Shown here one piece after another: positions 34,294-42,477 of a DNA stretch of 64,000 bases (the stretch's first letter is position 1; each line of letters begins with the position of its first letter). The notes beneath the pieces are model-generated. The model made no database searches. It was not told where the DNA came from and worked only from the letters and a program-made list of their open reading frames with translations. Where the stretch lies: contig JBGANQ010000008.1 of assembly GCA_044222245.1 (NCBI GenBank), positions 1 to 64,000 of the forward strand. The letters are read 5' to 3'. A program made the translations under genes and the position numbers. The stretch comes from CALFML01 sp044222245 (GTDB lineage Bacteria; Myxococcota_A; Polyangia; Palsa-1104; JAEUJZ01).

Positions 34294-34791
34294 TCAGACG
34301 CCCCCATGACGTCGATGGCCACGCAGCGGCGAGACCAGCAGCGCATGCTCGAACCAGTACTCGACCATGCTGCGGACCTGCTCTTCCATTTTGATCAGAT
34401 CCATCTGCTTGGTGTGGTAAGCGTTGGCGTGCAGGGCCAGGCAAGCCTGGACATCGGCCGGATTGTTCGAGGTCGTATAGACGATGACCGGGATGATCTT
34501 CAAGAGCTCGTGGCTCTTGAGGATGTGCAGAAACTCTGCGCCGGTCATGCCCGGCAGGTTCAGATCGAGCAAGATGAGCGCCGGCAGCCCCAAGTGTGCG
34601 GCCGGCAGACTCGATACCTGCTCCAGCAGCGTAAGGCAGTCTTCGGCGTTGGTCGTCCTGACGACCGGGTGCATGAACTCCACGACCTCGAACGAGCGCG
34701 TCAGTGCCTCATAGTCGTCGTCACTGTCCTCGATGACGACTACGCGCTGTGCGATCTGAGAAAGACTTGGGTCTGTAAGTATAGTTCCCAC
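34294..34791 (-). CDS. Single-domain response regulator, Rcp1-like
   Basis: 165 residues: acidic pair in VVVIEDSDDDYEAL, phosphoacceptor in LILLDLNLPGMTG, switch Thr in IVYTTSNNP, and the C-terminal extension typical of Rcp1-type regulators encoded beside bacteriophytochromes. It lacks an output domain. The Lys of the receiver appears as HTKQMD. It begins 14 bp after the phytochrome stop, so it is the last gene of a five-gene minus-strand operon and is the likely phosphate acceptor of that kinase. Convergent with the CheB-CheR kinase. Confidence 0.88.
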   Translation of the reverse strand: MGTILTDPSLSQIAQRVVVIEDSDDDYEALTRSFEVVEFMHPVVRTTNAEDCLTLLEQVSSLPAAHLGLPALILLDLNLPGMTGAEFLHILKSHELLKIIPVIVYTTSNNPADVQACLALHANAYHTKQMDLIKMEEQVRSMVEYWFEHALLVSPLRGHRRHGGV

Positions 34792-34805
34792 GATACCCTC
34801 TTCTT

Positions 34806-37103
34806 CTAGGATTGTATCAATTCGGGAGAGCGCTCATCGAGCGTGAACCAGAAGGTCGTACCCGCAGAATTCCCTTCAGCGATCCAGACGGAGCCGCCCA
34901 TGCGCTCGACAGCCTTCTTTACGATGGTCAGGCCAGCACCAGTACCACCGCCATACTTATCACGCGGGTGCAAGCGGCGGAAGATCTGAAACACCGCCTC
35001 CCGGTGGCGCGACGCGATGCCGATGCCGTCGTCACGGACGAAGTAGGCGTGTGCGGCGCCGCGCGCTTGCGCGGGGAAACCGGGATCTCCGGCAGAGAGA
35101 ACCCCAAGCTCAATATGCGGCTCGGCGCGATCGTTATACTTGGCGGCGTTGGAGACCAGATTACTCAGCGTGGCCAGCAGCAGCTGGGGCACGCACCAGA
35201 CGGTTGGCCACTGGTCGGCCACCTCCAGCCGCGCATTGCGCTGCTGCAAGCCGGCGGCGACCATTTCGAGCGCCTCCTCAATCAGCGGCCTGAGCGGACG
35301 CAGCTCGCGACGGGGCTCGCCGCGACCGAGCCGTGAATATTCCAGCAGCGCATCGACCAGATCGCGCGTGCGGTTGGCCAGCCGGATGATGCTGTCGATT
35401 CGGGTGGTGTCTGATGGCACGAGCCGCGACTTGGCGTCACGCAGCAGAAAGGCCGCATGGTTATAGATGCCGCGCAGCGGCTCTTTGAGGTCATGCGATG
35501 CGACATAGGCGAACGACTCCAGCTCGGCGTTGCTGCGCCCGAGCTCGACGTTGAGCTTCTCGAGCGCAGCGTGTCGCCACCCCAGGATCTCGACGAAGGA
35601 TGTGCGCAGCCGCTCCGCCGCCGCCTGCTCGATCTGCGTCCACGGCTGGCAGGCGCCGCGCACAGTCTCAGACCACAGCTCAAAGGACTTGCGGGGGGTC
35701 AGGCGGTCCCCCATGGGGCCGATGCTCACCGGCTTGTGCGGATCGCCGGCCCAGTTCACGGAGCGAATGACCTCCGGGCGGAACCACATGACCATCTCGT
35801 CGCCATCTTTTGACAGCGGCAGCACCAGGACTCCGGCCGCGACATCGGCAATTTCATCGGCACCCTTGTAGAAGTCAGACAGCCGCTCGCAGGCCACGAT
35901 GGAGTTTGACCGCAGGGCTGAGAACAGGCTGGCGAGCCGCTCCAGGTGTGGCTGCGGTGGCGCCGAACCGAAGGTGTCGATCGCGCTGGCTGAGATGACC
36001 GCGACCCCCGTGCAATCGACGAAAGACTTTACCAGCGCCCCAGTCCGCACGAGCGCCGCACCGAAGTTATTGCTCGCCGCCATCGCATCCACGAGCGCGG
36101 AGTGGACCTCATCGATCCGCTGCCGGTACATGGCCTCGTCACCACGCGCCCGGGCGAGGATGTTCATAGAGGCTACGCGCGCCAAAAGATCGCACACCGT
36201 GCGCTGGCCGTGCGTGATCCGCCGCGGTGAGTAGTGATGGCACGCGACGAGTCCCCACAGTTTGTCACCGTCAGAGATGGCGAGCGTCAGCGTGCCGGCT
36301 ACCCCCATGTTGATAAGGTATTCGGTGTACATCTGCGAGGCGCCGCGCAAAAATGCGTGCGACATATCGAGCGGCATCCCTGTCACTGGATTAAACTCCG
36401 GCACCAGCGGCACTGGGGTGTAGTTGGCATCGGGGAGCATGCGCACGCTGTTCTTCAGGAATAAGGCGCGCGCCTGCGCGGGGATGTCGCTCGCAGGGTA
36501 GTGCAGGCCCAGAAATGGGTGCAGCCCCTTGCCGTCGGTCATCGACTCGGCGAATACCTCGCCAGACCAGTCGTGTCCGAAGCGGTAGATCATGACGCGG
36601 TCGTAACCGGTCAGGTCACGGATCGCGCCCGCGATTAGCTGGCAGTATTCCTTTTTCGATATGGCCCCAGCCAGCTCAGAGATGACACGCGAGGCGAAGT
36701 CGAAGAAGTCAGGAGTCTGCATGTCCTTGGACTGGGCAAACTCAGCCTCAAAGACGACCAGCGGTCCATCGACATGAACGATGATGTCGAGCTCGCCCCG
36801 GCCCAGATCGCTCATCAGGCCATGTCGCGGCGAGCGTTCTGGTGCGGACGGCGCGAAGAACTTTGCGCACGCTTGGGTCGCGGTCTCGCCCAGCAATTCG
36901 GCGCTCGGCTTACCCAGGAGCTCGTCGGGAGGGCGGCCGACGAACTGGGCGATGTTGCTGCTGACCTGCACGATCCGGCGGGTCTGACGATCCACGACCC
37001 ACAGCGCGCCATGCGCTTGAATCTGACCTGGAATATGGATGGGCTCCTTCTCACAGTTGGACAGATCGATCGGCGTTTTGTAAGGAAGAGACTCAATCGA
37101 CAT
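34806..37103 (-). CDS. bphP: Bacteriophytochrome histidine kinase
   Basis: 765 residues with PAS-GAF-PHY-kinase layout. The N-terminal LSNCEKEPIHIPGQIQAHG carries Cys17, the biliverdin attachment site of bacterial phytochromes. GAF motifs include DRVMIYRFGHDWSGEV and HYPASDIPAQAR (the PASDIP motif); the PHY tongue has LTPRKSFELW. The transmitter has VASHDLKEPLRGIYNH and a HATPase with NLVSNAAKYND, DDGIGI and GTGAGLTIVKKAVERMGG. It should sense red/far-red light through bound biliverdin. No heme oxygenase gene is in the window, so chromophore supply must come from elsewhere. Three bp after the REC-GAF kinase gene and 14 bp before the Rcp1-like gene. Confidence 0.92.
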   Translation of the reverse strand: MSIESLPYKTPIDLSNCEKEPIHIPGQIQAHGALWVVDRQTRRIVQVSSNIAQFVGRPPDELLGKPSAELLGETATQACAKFFAPSAPERSPRHGLMSDLGRGELDIIVHVDGPLVVFEAEFAQSKDMQTPDFFDFASRVISELAGAISKKEYCQLIAGAIRDLTGYDRVMIYRFGHDWSGEVFAESMTDGKGLHPFLGLHYPASDIPAQARALFLKNSVRMLPDANYTPVPLVPEFNPVTGMPLDMSHAFLRGASQMYTEYLINMGVAGTLTLAISDGDKLWGLVACHHYSPRRITHGQRTVCDLLARVASMNILARARGDEAMYRQRIDEVHSALVDAMAASNNFGAALVRTGALVKSFVDCTGVAVISASAIDTFGSAPPQPHLERLASLFSALRSNSIVACERLSDFYKGADEIADVAAGVLVLPLSKDGDEMVMWFRPEVIRSVNWAGDPHKPVSIGPMGDRLTPRKSFELWSETVRGACQPWTQIEQAAAERLRTSFVEILGWRHAALEKLNVELGRSNAELESFAYVASHDLKEPLRGIYNHAAFLLRDAKSRLVPSDTTRIDSIIRLANRTRDLVDALLEYSRLGRGEPRRELRPLRPLIEEALEMVAAGLQQRNARLEVADQWPTVWCVPQLLLATLSNLVSNAAKYNDRAEPHIELGVLSAGDPGFPAQARGAAHAYFVRDDGIGIASRHREAVFQIFRRLHPRDKYGGGTGAGLTIVKKAVERMGGSVWIAEGNSAGTTFWFTLDERSPELIQS

Positions 37104-37106
37104 GGC

Positions 37107-38774
37107 TCAGCCCTTCTTGGCCTCGGGCAGCTGGACGCGAAAGCAGGTCGTTCGCGCTGCCGAGGAAACAGAGATCGTACCCCCCATTTCGGTGACGAGC
37201 TCATGGACGATGTAAAGGCCAAGTCCGCTGCCGCGCGACTCGGCGCCGCGGACGAAGGGCTGGAACAGGCTATCGACCCTGTGCGGCGCGATCTCCGGGC
37301 CTTGGTTGGTGACCGACACCTCTGCCCCGTTCGGCCCGCGCTTGGCCACGATCGCGACCGGCGTGTGCGGATCGCCGTGGTGCAGCGCGTTGCGCACCAG
37401 ATTCGCAACGATCTGGTTGAGGCGAACCGTATCACAGAGGTAGGGGGCGGAGTCGGCGGAGTCCTCACTCTCTAGCCGGATGTCACGACGGGGATTGGCG
37501 GTGCGCAGATCCTCTATTTGCGTGGTAACGACATCGATGAAATTGCCCCGCTTGGTATCATCTGGAGCGGTGCCGCGCCGTCGCACGGTCCGCGCCAGGA
37601 TGTCGGCGATGAGGTCGCGCATCGTCCCCACTGCGCGCTCGATCCGGCCCAGGACAGGCTCGCGCTCGGCGCCGAGTCGTAGCAGCCCCGTCGACAGCGA
37701 TATGACATCGAGCGGCGAGCGCAGATCGTGGCCGAGCACGGCCAGCAACCGCTCCTCGAATTCAGCGTTGGCCTCCGCTTGTTCGAGCAGCTGCGCGCGC
37801 CGCATCGCTTGGCCGATCATGCTTCCCACCAGCATGATGTAACCGAGCCGCTGCTCGCCCGGCTCGTGCCCATGGCGGAACTTGAACCCGACGACGCCGA
37901 TGATCGTGTCGGCGGCGCGGATCGGCAGCGTCAGCCAGGAGTGTTCCGACGATAGGCTCCCACCGTACAGAGAGCCCGGGGCTCCGCTGCTCGTGGAAAG
38001 GGTGAGCACACCACTGCGCGCGGCGTCGGTGAGCGGCGTGCGCGCGGTGAGCGGGATGGCGTCCCAGCCCGCGATGAGCTCGCGCTCGAAGCCATGCTGG
38101 CTGCGCAGCCGGAGCGTGGTGCTCTCTTTGTCGACAGAATAGATGCTGACCGCCTCGGCCTCGGTGGCGGAGCAGATGCGCGGCGCCGCGATGCTCGCGA
38201 CCTGAGCGACCTTTAACGCCGCGCCCAGTGCCGAAGCGAGATCAAGGAGCACGGTCAACTGCTCCCGGCCGCGCTGTTCTTCCTTGAGCGCCAGCTCGGC
38301 GACTTGGCGGGCCTCGCGCTCACGCTGGGTGGCGGCCTGCTCTGCTTCGCGCAGCTTCCGCACCTCCTGCTCAAGCCGCGATCGTGCGATGGCGTTGGCG
38401 CAGGCACGCGCGAGGTCTTTCGCGGTCAGCTCATCCTTGACGAGAAACTCGGTGGCGCCGCGCGTGATCATCGCGCCGCTCTGCTCGGGCTGCTCCTGCC
38501 CGGTGATGACGATCACCGGAGCGACGTGGCGCAGCTCCTCCGCCAGTTCGATTCCGGTGCCGTCCGGGAGGTGAAAATCTGCGATCACCACGTCGGGCGG
38601 GGTCGCCCGCACCGCGCCGGCGGCTTCCGATAGGCAGCGAGCGCTGGAGACCAGCACCCGACCGAGCGAGGCCTCGGCGATGAGCTGGGAGATCCACGCT
38701 ATGTCCTCATCGTTATCGTCAACGATGAGGACATAGCGCGGCGACCGCAGGGGCTGCACGCTGCCGCTCAACAT
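37107..38774 (-). CDS. Receiver-GAF-histidine kinase
   Basis: 555 residues: N-terminal receiver (YVLIVDDNDEDIAW, VVIADFHLPDGTG, FLVKDE), a coiled coil (REAEQAATQREREARQ), GAF domain (about 165-320), and a kinase with DHp motif LGHDLRSPLDVISL and HATPase NLVRNALHHGDP and GSGLGLYIVHELVTEMGG. A receiver at the N-terminus lets it integrate an upstream phosphate signal. It overlaps the GAF gene upstream by 7 bp and is followed 3 bp later by the phytochrome, so the four proteins are co-translated. Confidence 0.87.
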   Translation of the reverse strand: MLSGSVQPLRSPRYVLIVDDNDEDIAWISQLIAEASLGRVLVSSARCLSEAAGAVRATPPDVVIADFHLPDGTGIELAEELRHVAPVIVITGQEQPEQSGAMITRGATEFLVKDELTAKDLARACANAIARSRLEQEVRKLREAEQAATQREREARQVAELALKEEQRGREQLTVLLDLASALGAALKVAQVASIAAPRICSATEAEAVSIYSVDKESTTLRLRSQHGFERELIAGWDAIPLTARTPLTDAARSGVLTLSTSSGAPGSLYGGSLSSEHSWLTLPIRAADTIIGVVGFKFRHGHEPGEQRLGYIMLVGSMIGQAMRRAQLLEQAEANAEFEERLLAVLGHDLRSPLDVISLSTGLLRLGAEREPVLGRIERAVGTMRDLIADILARTVRRRGTAPDDTKRGNFIDVVTTQIEDLRTANPRRDIRLESEDSADSAPYLCDTVRLNQIVANLVRNALHHGDPHTPVAIVAKRGPNGAEVSVTNQGPEIAPHRVDSLFQPFVRGAESRGSGLGLYIVHELVTEMGGTISVSSAARTTCFRVQLPEAKKG

Positions 38775-39280
38775 GCGCTCACCCGCCGTCCTGGCAACGA
38801 CTCCAAAGTCTGCATCGCTCGGCCGGCCAGTTGACGCAAGGAGACGATCTGGCGGCTGTCAACTCGCCGCGCGGCGTCTCCAAGCGCGCAGAGAGACCCT
38901 ATGACATGACCCGCTCGGGTAATGAGGGGCACGCCGACATAACACCGGATACCCTCGTGGACGACCAAGAGGTTGCTCGCGAATCGTGGATCGGTCGCCG
39001 CATCGGGGATGACGAGCGGTTCACCGGTCTCTACGACAGTAGAGCAGAAGGACCACTCGCGAGGCGTTCCGCCCACCGCCGCCAGCCAGCCGGTCAGCCC
39101 GGTCTGCCCGGCAAACCACTGGGCGTCGCTCAGTACGACGCTCACGAGCCCGATTGGTAGGTCGAGCAGTCGAGATGCGGCGGCCGCAAGCTCATCCAGT
39201 AGACGCCGTGCATCGGCATTGCCGAGGCTCAGCCGAGCGATTTCGGCCAGACGCTCTGCCGATTCCTTGGGGTCGCTCAT
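38768..39280 (-). CDS. Single GAF-domain protein
   Basis: 170 residues, almost entirely one GAF domain: LARIALxxLD-type helix at the start (ARRLLDELAAAASRLLDLPIG), core ISVVLSDAQWFAG, then WSFCSTVVETGEPLVIPDA and YVGVPLITRAGHVIGSLCALG. GAF domains of this free-standing type (fRMsr-like in length) bind small molecules or redox cues; the Cys residues at CST and in CALG are where fRMsr has catalytic cysteines, so an enzymatic role (free methionine-R-sulfoxide reduction) is possible but not shown. Overlaps its neighbours by 4 and 7 bp within the phytochrome operon. Confidence 0.8.
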   Translation of the reverse strand: MSDPKESAERLAEIARLSLGNADARRLLDELAAAASRLLDLPIGLVSVVLSDAQWFAGQTGLTGWLAAVGGTPREWSFCSTVVETGEPLVIPDAATDPRFASNLLVVHEGIRCYVGVPLITRAGHVIGSLCALGDAARRVDSRQIVSLRQLAGRAMQTLESLPGRRVSAC

Positions 39281-39561
39281 TCTATACCTTTTGTAAGAGT
39301 TAAGTATGTATCGCAGCGTATCTGAAGGGCGATTCCCAATACGGACGAAAGCCCAGGTTGCGTCGATAGAAATGAGGCGATGCGGTGCAGATCTTTTACA
39401 TTAAGCTCGCCCTCCAGAGTCAAGCCAGTCTGCGTAGCCGCATCGGAGAGAACTCTCTCTGCCTGAGCCATCCCCAGGACTCCCCCAAACGATTGGAGCA
39501 CGGATGCCACCGTCGGTTTCGTTACAGGGAATATTCTGGTATGCCCACTCATGATTGCCAT
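39277..39561 (-). CDS. Small protein heading the phytochrome operon
   Basis: 94 residues, start ATG 39561 (a second ATG 9 nt later is possible). No signal peptide. The pattern VTKPTVASVLQSFGGVLGMAQAERVLSDAATQTGL, then LHRIASFLSTQPGLSSVLGIALQIRCDTYL suggests two helical pairs. I do not recognise a family. It overlaps the GAF gene by 4 bp (ATGA), so its stoichiometry is tied to the signalling proteins; it may be an adaptor or regulator of the phytochrome relay (inference). Confidence 0.6.
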   Translation of the reverse strand: MAIMSGHTRIFPVTKPTVASVLQSFGGVLGMAQAERVLSDAATQTGLTLEGELNVKDLHRIASFLSTQPGLSSVLGIALQIRCDTYLTLTKGIE

Positions 39562-40198
39562 CTTTGTCTGGGCGTCAAGCCCTGAAAAAACAATCCGCTA
39601 CAGACAATGTTCGTTGTCATGCCTGAGGTGCGTAGCGGGTCCGATCGCAGGTCCGCAGCCGTTCAGCTCCTTTATCGCTCCTCTGTATCGTCCTCATGGA
39701 CACTCGGTATGAAAATGTGATTAGCAATTGGTATGCCATCTGGCGTCGAAGCTGACGGGCCTCTGAGGAGGACCGATGCGATTTCACGGCTCAGGGGTCC
39801 GCTCAGCTGCCGCGCCGCTTGCCTGGCGCTCGACCGCACTGGTTTTTGACGCCCATCCGTCGCCGCCTGACCGAGGCCGAGGCCGCGCCGGCCGGCGAAG
39901 ACTGAGGCCAAAGCGCTCACTTGAGGCATATTCGCACATCCCTAGCACTCGAGCAAAGATCGAGCGCCAGCCGAGCTGGCCGCCCCCCCGCGGTCCTTCG
40001 CGCGCCGACCGGGACGTCAAACACAGATAGATGCCTCAGGTATCAGTGACACCGCCGGCCAGGAGAGCGAGTCTAGCCAGCTGCCGCACGTCCTTTTTCA
40101 TTAGGACTCGCGGCTGTCTTGCGCTTTGGCGCTTCAATCAAAGGGGCGATTAATCGGAGCACTACGGATTGGCGATGCGATAAGCGGGGGACCTGGTC

Positions 40199-40396
40199 TT
40201 AGTCGTGAGGTCTGAGGGCAATCGTCGCGCCAAGCCGTCTTCGCACTCCGCGCGCCACCTCGTAGCCGTTGTTGCGTGGGAGTCCGCTGTCCCAGAGCGC
40301 CACACGCGGCCGCTTCTCCAGGATCAGCTGCAGCCCCGTCTCGCCATCGGCGGCGGTGGCTACCGCATGGCCCATCATCTTGACGCGGATCGATAT
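40199..40396 (-). pseudogene. Receiver-domain remnant
   Basis: Read on the minus strand the frame gives MMGHAVATAADGETGLQLI, EKRPRVALWDSGLPRNNGYEVA, then RLGATIAL and a stop (TAA, 40199-40201). This is the middle of a receiver: helix 1 end, strand 3 with phosphoacceptor Asp in VALWDSGLP, and helix 3. The N-terminal acidic pair and the C-terminal Lys region are missing. It is similar to the C-terminal receiver of the CheB-CheR kinase (GHKVNTAADGQEGLEAI). A fragment of a duplicated hybrid kinase or regulator. Confidence 0.65.
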
Positions 40397-40732
40397 TCGG
40401 CTCCCTCGGGGGAACTCGGCATTGGCAGCGGTTGTTCGCGCGAAGCCAAGCGGGCATTGCTTGCAGCGTACAAGGTAGGCATCTGCGGTTGCGAACTCGT
40501 CAAGCGGCCTCTACTCAAAGATGTTATGCACGATCTGGGGCACCGAGGACAAAGCGGCGAGATTGCAGTGTTGCGCCAGGCGGCGTCGGTCAGCGCGCCT
40601 GCGGGCTGGTGCAGAAGCGTTTGGTGGGTCGGATAAGCCTCCTCGCTGGCGGCGGTGCGGTCGCTTGGTCAGCCCAGTGTTGTTGCCGAGGGCCCGTTTG
40701 AGAGTCACGCCGATGGTTACAGCAGCACGGAC

Positions 40733-40880
40733 GGCGGAACGCGCTATCGGGCCGCCGTCGGCTTTGCAGCGACGGCAGCAGACAGTGCCCGCGGGTCTGT
40801 CGTCTCCGAGTGAGATTCCAGGGAAAGCGTCCGCACGCCGTCGGAGCCGCTTGCAGACAAATTTGCGGTTCGAGGTTCTC
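40733..40880 (+). repeat. Diverged direct repeat, right copy
   Basis: Partner of 26672-26815 in the same orientation, 14.1 kb away, again within gene-poor island DNA. Shares CGGAACGC at the left, TGCAGCGACGGC, CAGACAGTGCCCGCGGG and a weaker right half. Confidence 0.5.
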
Positions 40881-41048
40881 TCTCGACGGTAAATCAGGTC
40901 TGAGGAACTCAGACACCCCTCGGGCGCTCTGTAGCCGTCGGCAGCGCGTCCCCTGGAGGCTCCATGCCCTGCTTGCATTCTACCTGTCCCAGTCTTGGCT
41001 TATGTCTCAAATTTGGCTCAGCACCTTCTGGTTCCGGTGGAGGCTGTC

Positions 41049-41237
41049 ATGTCGCGCGCTAAAGCTCCGCCGCGGATTAAAGGCCCTTACTCCGAGCGCG
41101 GGGGCACCCGCTTTCGCATCCGCATCTGCGACGCGGCCGGACGACGCGATCTGTACTTTCCAACGCGAAAGGAGGCCTTGAACGCCATCAGGGAGGCCGC
41201 CCGCCAGCTCCCTCCGACCGTTGGGCCTGGGAGCTGA
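41049..41237 (+). pseudogene. N-terminal fragment of a tyrosine-recombinase/phage-type integrase
   Basis: 62 residues: MSRAKAPPRIKGPYSERGG, then RFRIRICDAAGRRDLYFPTRKEALNAIREAARQL. This is the DNA arm-binding N-terminal domain style of integrases in deltaproteobacteria and phages (IKGPY-x-ER-x-G, then a strand pair and a helix), where a core-binding and catalytic domain should follow. Here a stop comes at 41237 and no RHRY catalytic residues are found in the next 200 bp. It may be a truncated integrase or a small DNA-binding protein derived from one. It is the only recombinase-related sequence in the island. Confidence 0.55.
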
Positions 41238-41435
41238 ATGGTTTTTCCACTGCCGCGCCGTGCGCACAGACAGGTGGACTGGAGCACACAATTTCCGACG
41301 ACAAAAAAGTGTTGCAACCAGGTAGGGATAGGTTCCCGCTGCCGTTGTCCGAGCCGTGTCGGTCTGTACTAGGCCGCTATGTAAGCGGCAAAGACTCGGC
41401 TTGCGCTAGCGAATCGTGCTAGGCTCAAGAAAATC

Positions 41436-41870
41436 TTGGACCCGACTCGGCCGGTTGCTCGCCGGGATAGTAGGCTACCGTTGACAATACCGATCGGAAA
41501 ACACCAAGCCCGAATCGAAGGCAACATTCTTTTCTTCTATGTATTCGGGGATCTGTTGATGCAGGAGCTGCTTGAATACATGCAGCTGGCTGATCGGATT
41601 ATTTCGGAACACGGATTTTTTTATATCGTAGATGACCTATCCCACTTCGGCACTGCAGCTCCGGATGTCCGTCGCAAGGTGGCAAGCTGGCTGGCCACCG
41701 CGCCCTGCCGAGGAGTCGTGGTTTATGGAGGCTCCCTGGCGGCTCGCGCTATGTTCACCCTGATCATGGGGGCGATGAAGCTCATGGGCAACCTCAAATT
41801 CCCTGCGGCGCTGGTGAGAAACGAGAAGGAAGCGCGCGCCTTTGTAGCCGCCCATTGCACTCCGGCATAG
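41436..41870 (+). CDS. STAS/SpoIIAA-like small protein
   Basis: 144 residues from a TTG at 41436; another TTG at 41481 is possible, so the start is uncertain. The pattern HQARIEGNILFFYVFGDLL, then GFFYIVDDLSHFGTAAPDVRRKVASWLATAPCRGVVVYGGS and the C-terminal strand/helix (PAALVRNEKEARAFVAAHC) resembles the small SpoIIAA/STAS-like proteins abundant in Myxococcota. A second STAS-like gene is at 51484. Possible partner-switching or membrane-binding role (inference). Confidence 0.6.
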   Translation: MDPTRPVARRDSRLPLTIPIGKHQARIEGNILFFYVFGDLLMQELLEYMQLADRIISEHGFFYIVDDLSHFGTAAPDVRRKVASWLATAPCRGVVVYGGSLAARAMFTLIMGAMKLMGNLKFPAALVRNEKEARAFVAAHCTPA

Positions 41871-42477
41871 CCAAGCATTGACCGGCTAGGTCACCTCCGA
41901 CACCGACGAAGGAAAACCAGAGTCTAACGATTCCGGGCAGATGGCTCTGGGCTTCAGTCCGACGTGGAAGGAAACATCCTTTCAGGCGCTGGCAGAACCT
42001 CAAACACGGCTTGCACTGGGTCCCCGTCGGCATCTTCTCGTCGGCCTAGCGCGGCCTAGGCTTTATCGGGTTGGTCGCCTCCGAGCTCGTTCTTGATGGC
42101 GTAGTTGCAGGACTGGGCTTCGTGGAAGGCGCAGCGAGCGTTGTCGATAAACCGCCTCTTGTCGACGGTAAAGATGGACCTCAGGTGGCCCCCGGCGTAC
42201 TCTCGGGAGAGGCGCTCGCAGGACTTCGGTGCCGCCGTACCTGCCTCGCCTCGCTCTAGGAATCGCGAAAGTACTGCGCGCAGCCGGCGGCGGTCGCGAG
42301 CGGGGACCGCGCCGGTAGAAAAGCGAGAGCGCGATGGGAGCGAGGAGCAACTCGCACCCATCGCTGAAAACCATGCTACATTGTCTTTCTCTCTCACCCC
42401 AGAGCTAGCCATCCTGTGCAGACAAAACCTGGCCGCTGCCTCTGCCATCGTCCTCGGGCCGCCAAAAGGAGCAGTCC
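41871..42477. other. Stretch with one doubtful small frame
   Basis: About 600 bp. A minus-strand frame (start ATG 42412, end 42056) would encode 118 residues ending in a plausible protein-like tail (SREYAGGHLRSIFTVDKRRF, then AFHEAQSCNYAIKNELGG) with a better amino-acid mix than the shadows around it. It could be a small gene or the 3' remnant of one. Otherwise nothing is recognised; the promoter of the ferredoxin-cyclase gene should be at its right end. Confidence 0.3.

Larger units (their letters stand above)
39562..41048. other. Gene-poor stretch holding broken pieces of genes (about 1.5 kb)
   Basis: No intact gene. It contains a receiver-domain remnant (40199-40396, minus strand), a diverged repeat copy (40733-40880), and the phytochrome operon promoter somewhere upstream of 39561. 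An 85-codon minus frame at 39672-39929 ends HEDDTEER but matches nothing known to me. Codon bias is weak throughout. This looks like a graveyard of mobile or duplicated signalling DNA within the island. Confidence 0.5.

Noticed and set aside
39649..39662. 14-base match (inverted) to 4379-4392
   Set aside because: One match of this length is expected by chance in a G/C-biased 64-kb window.
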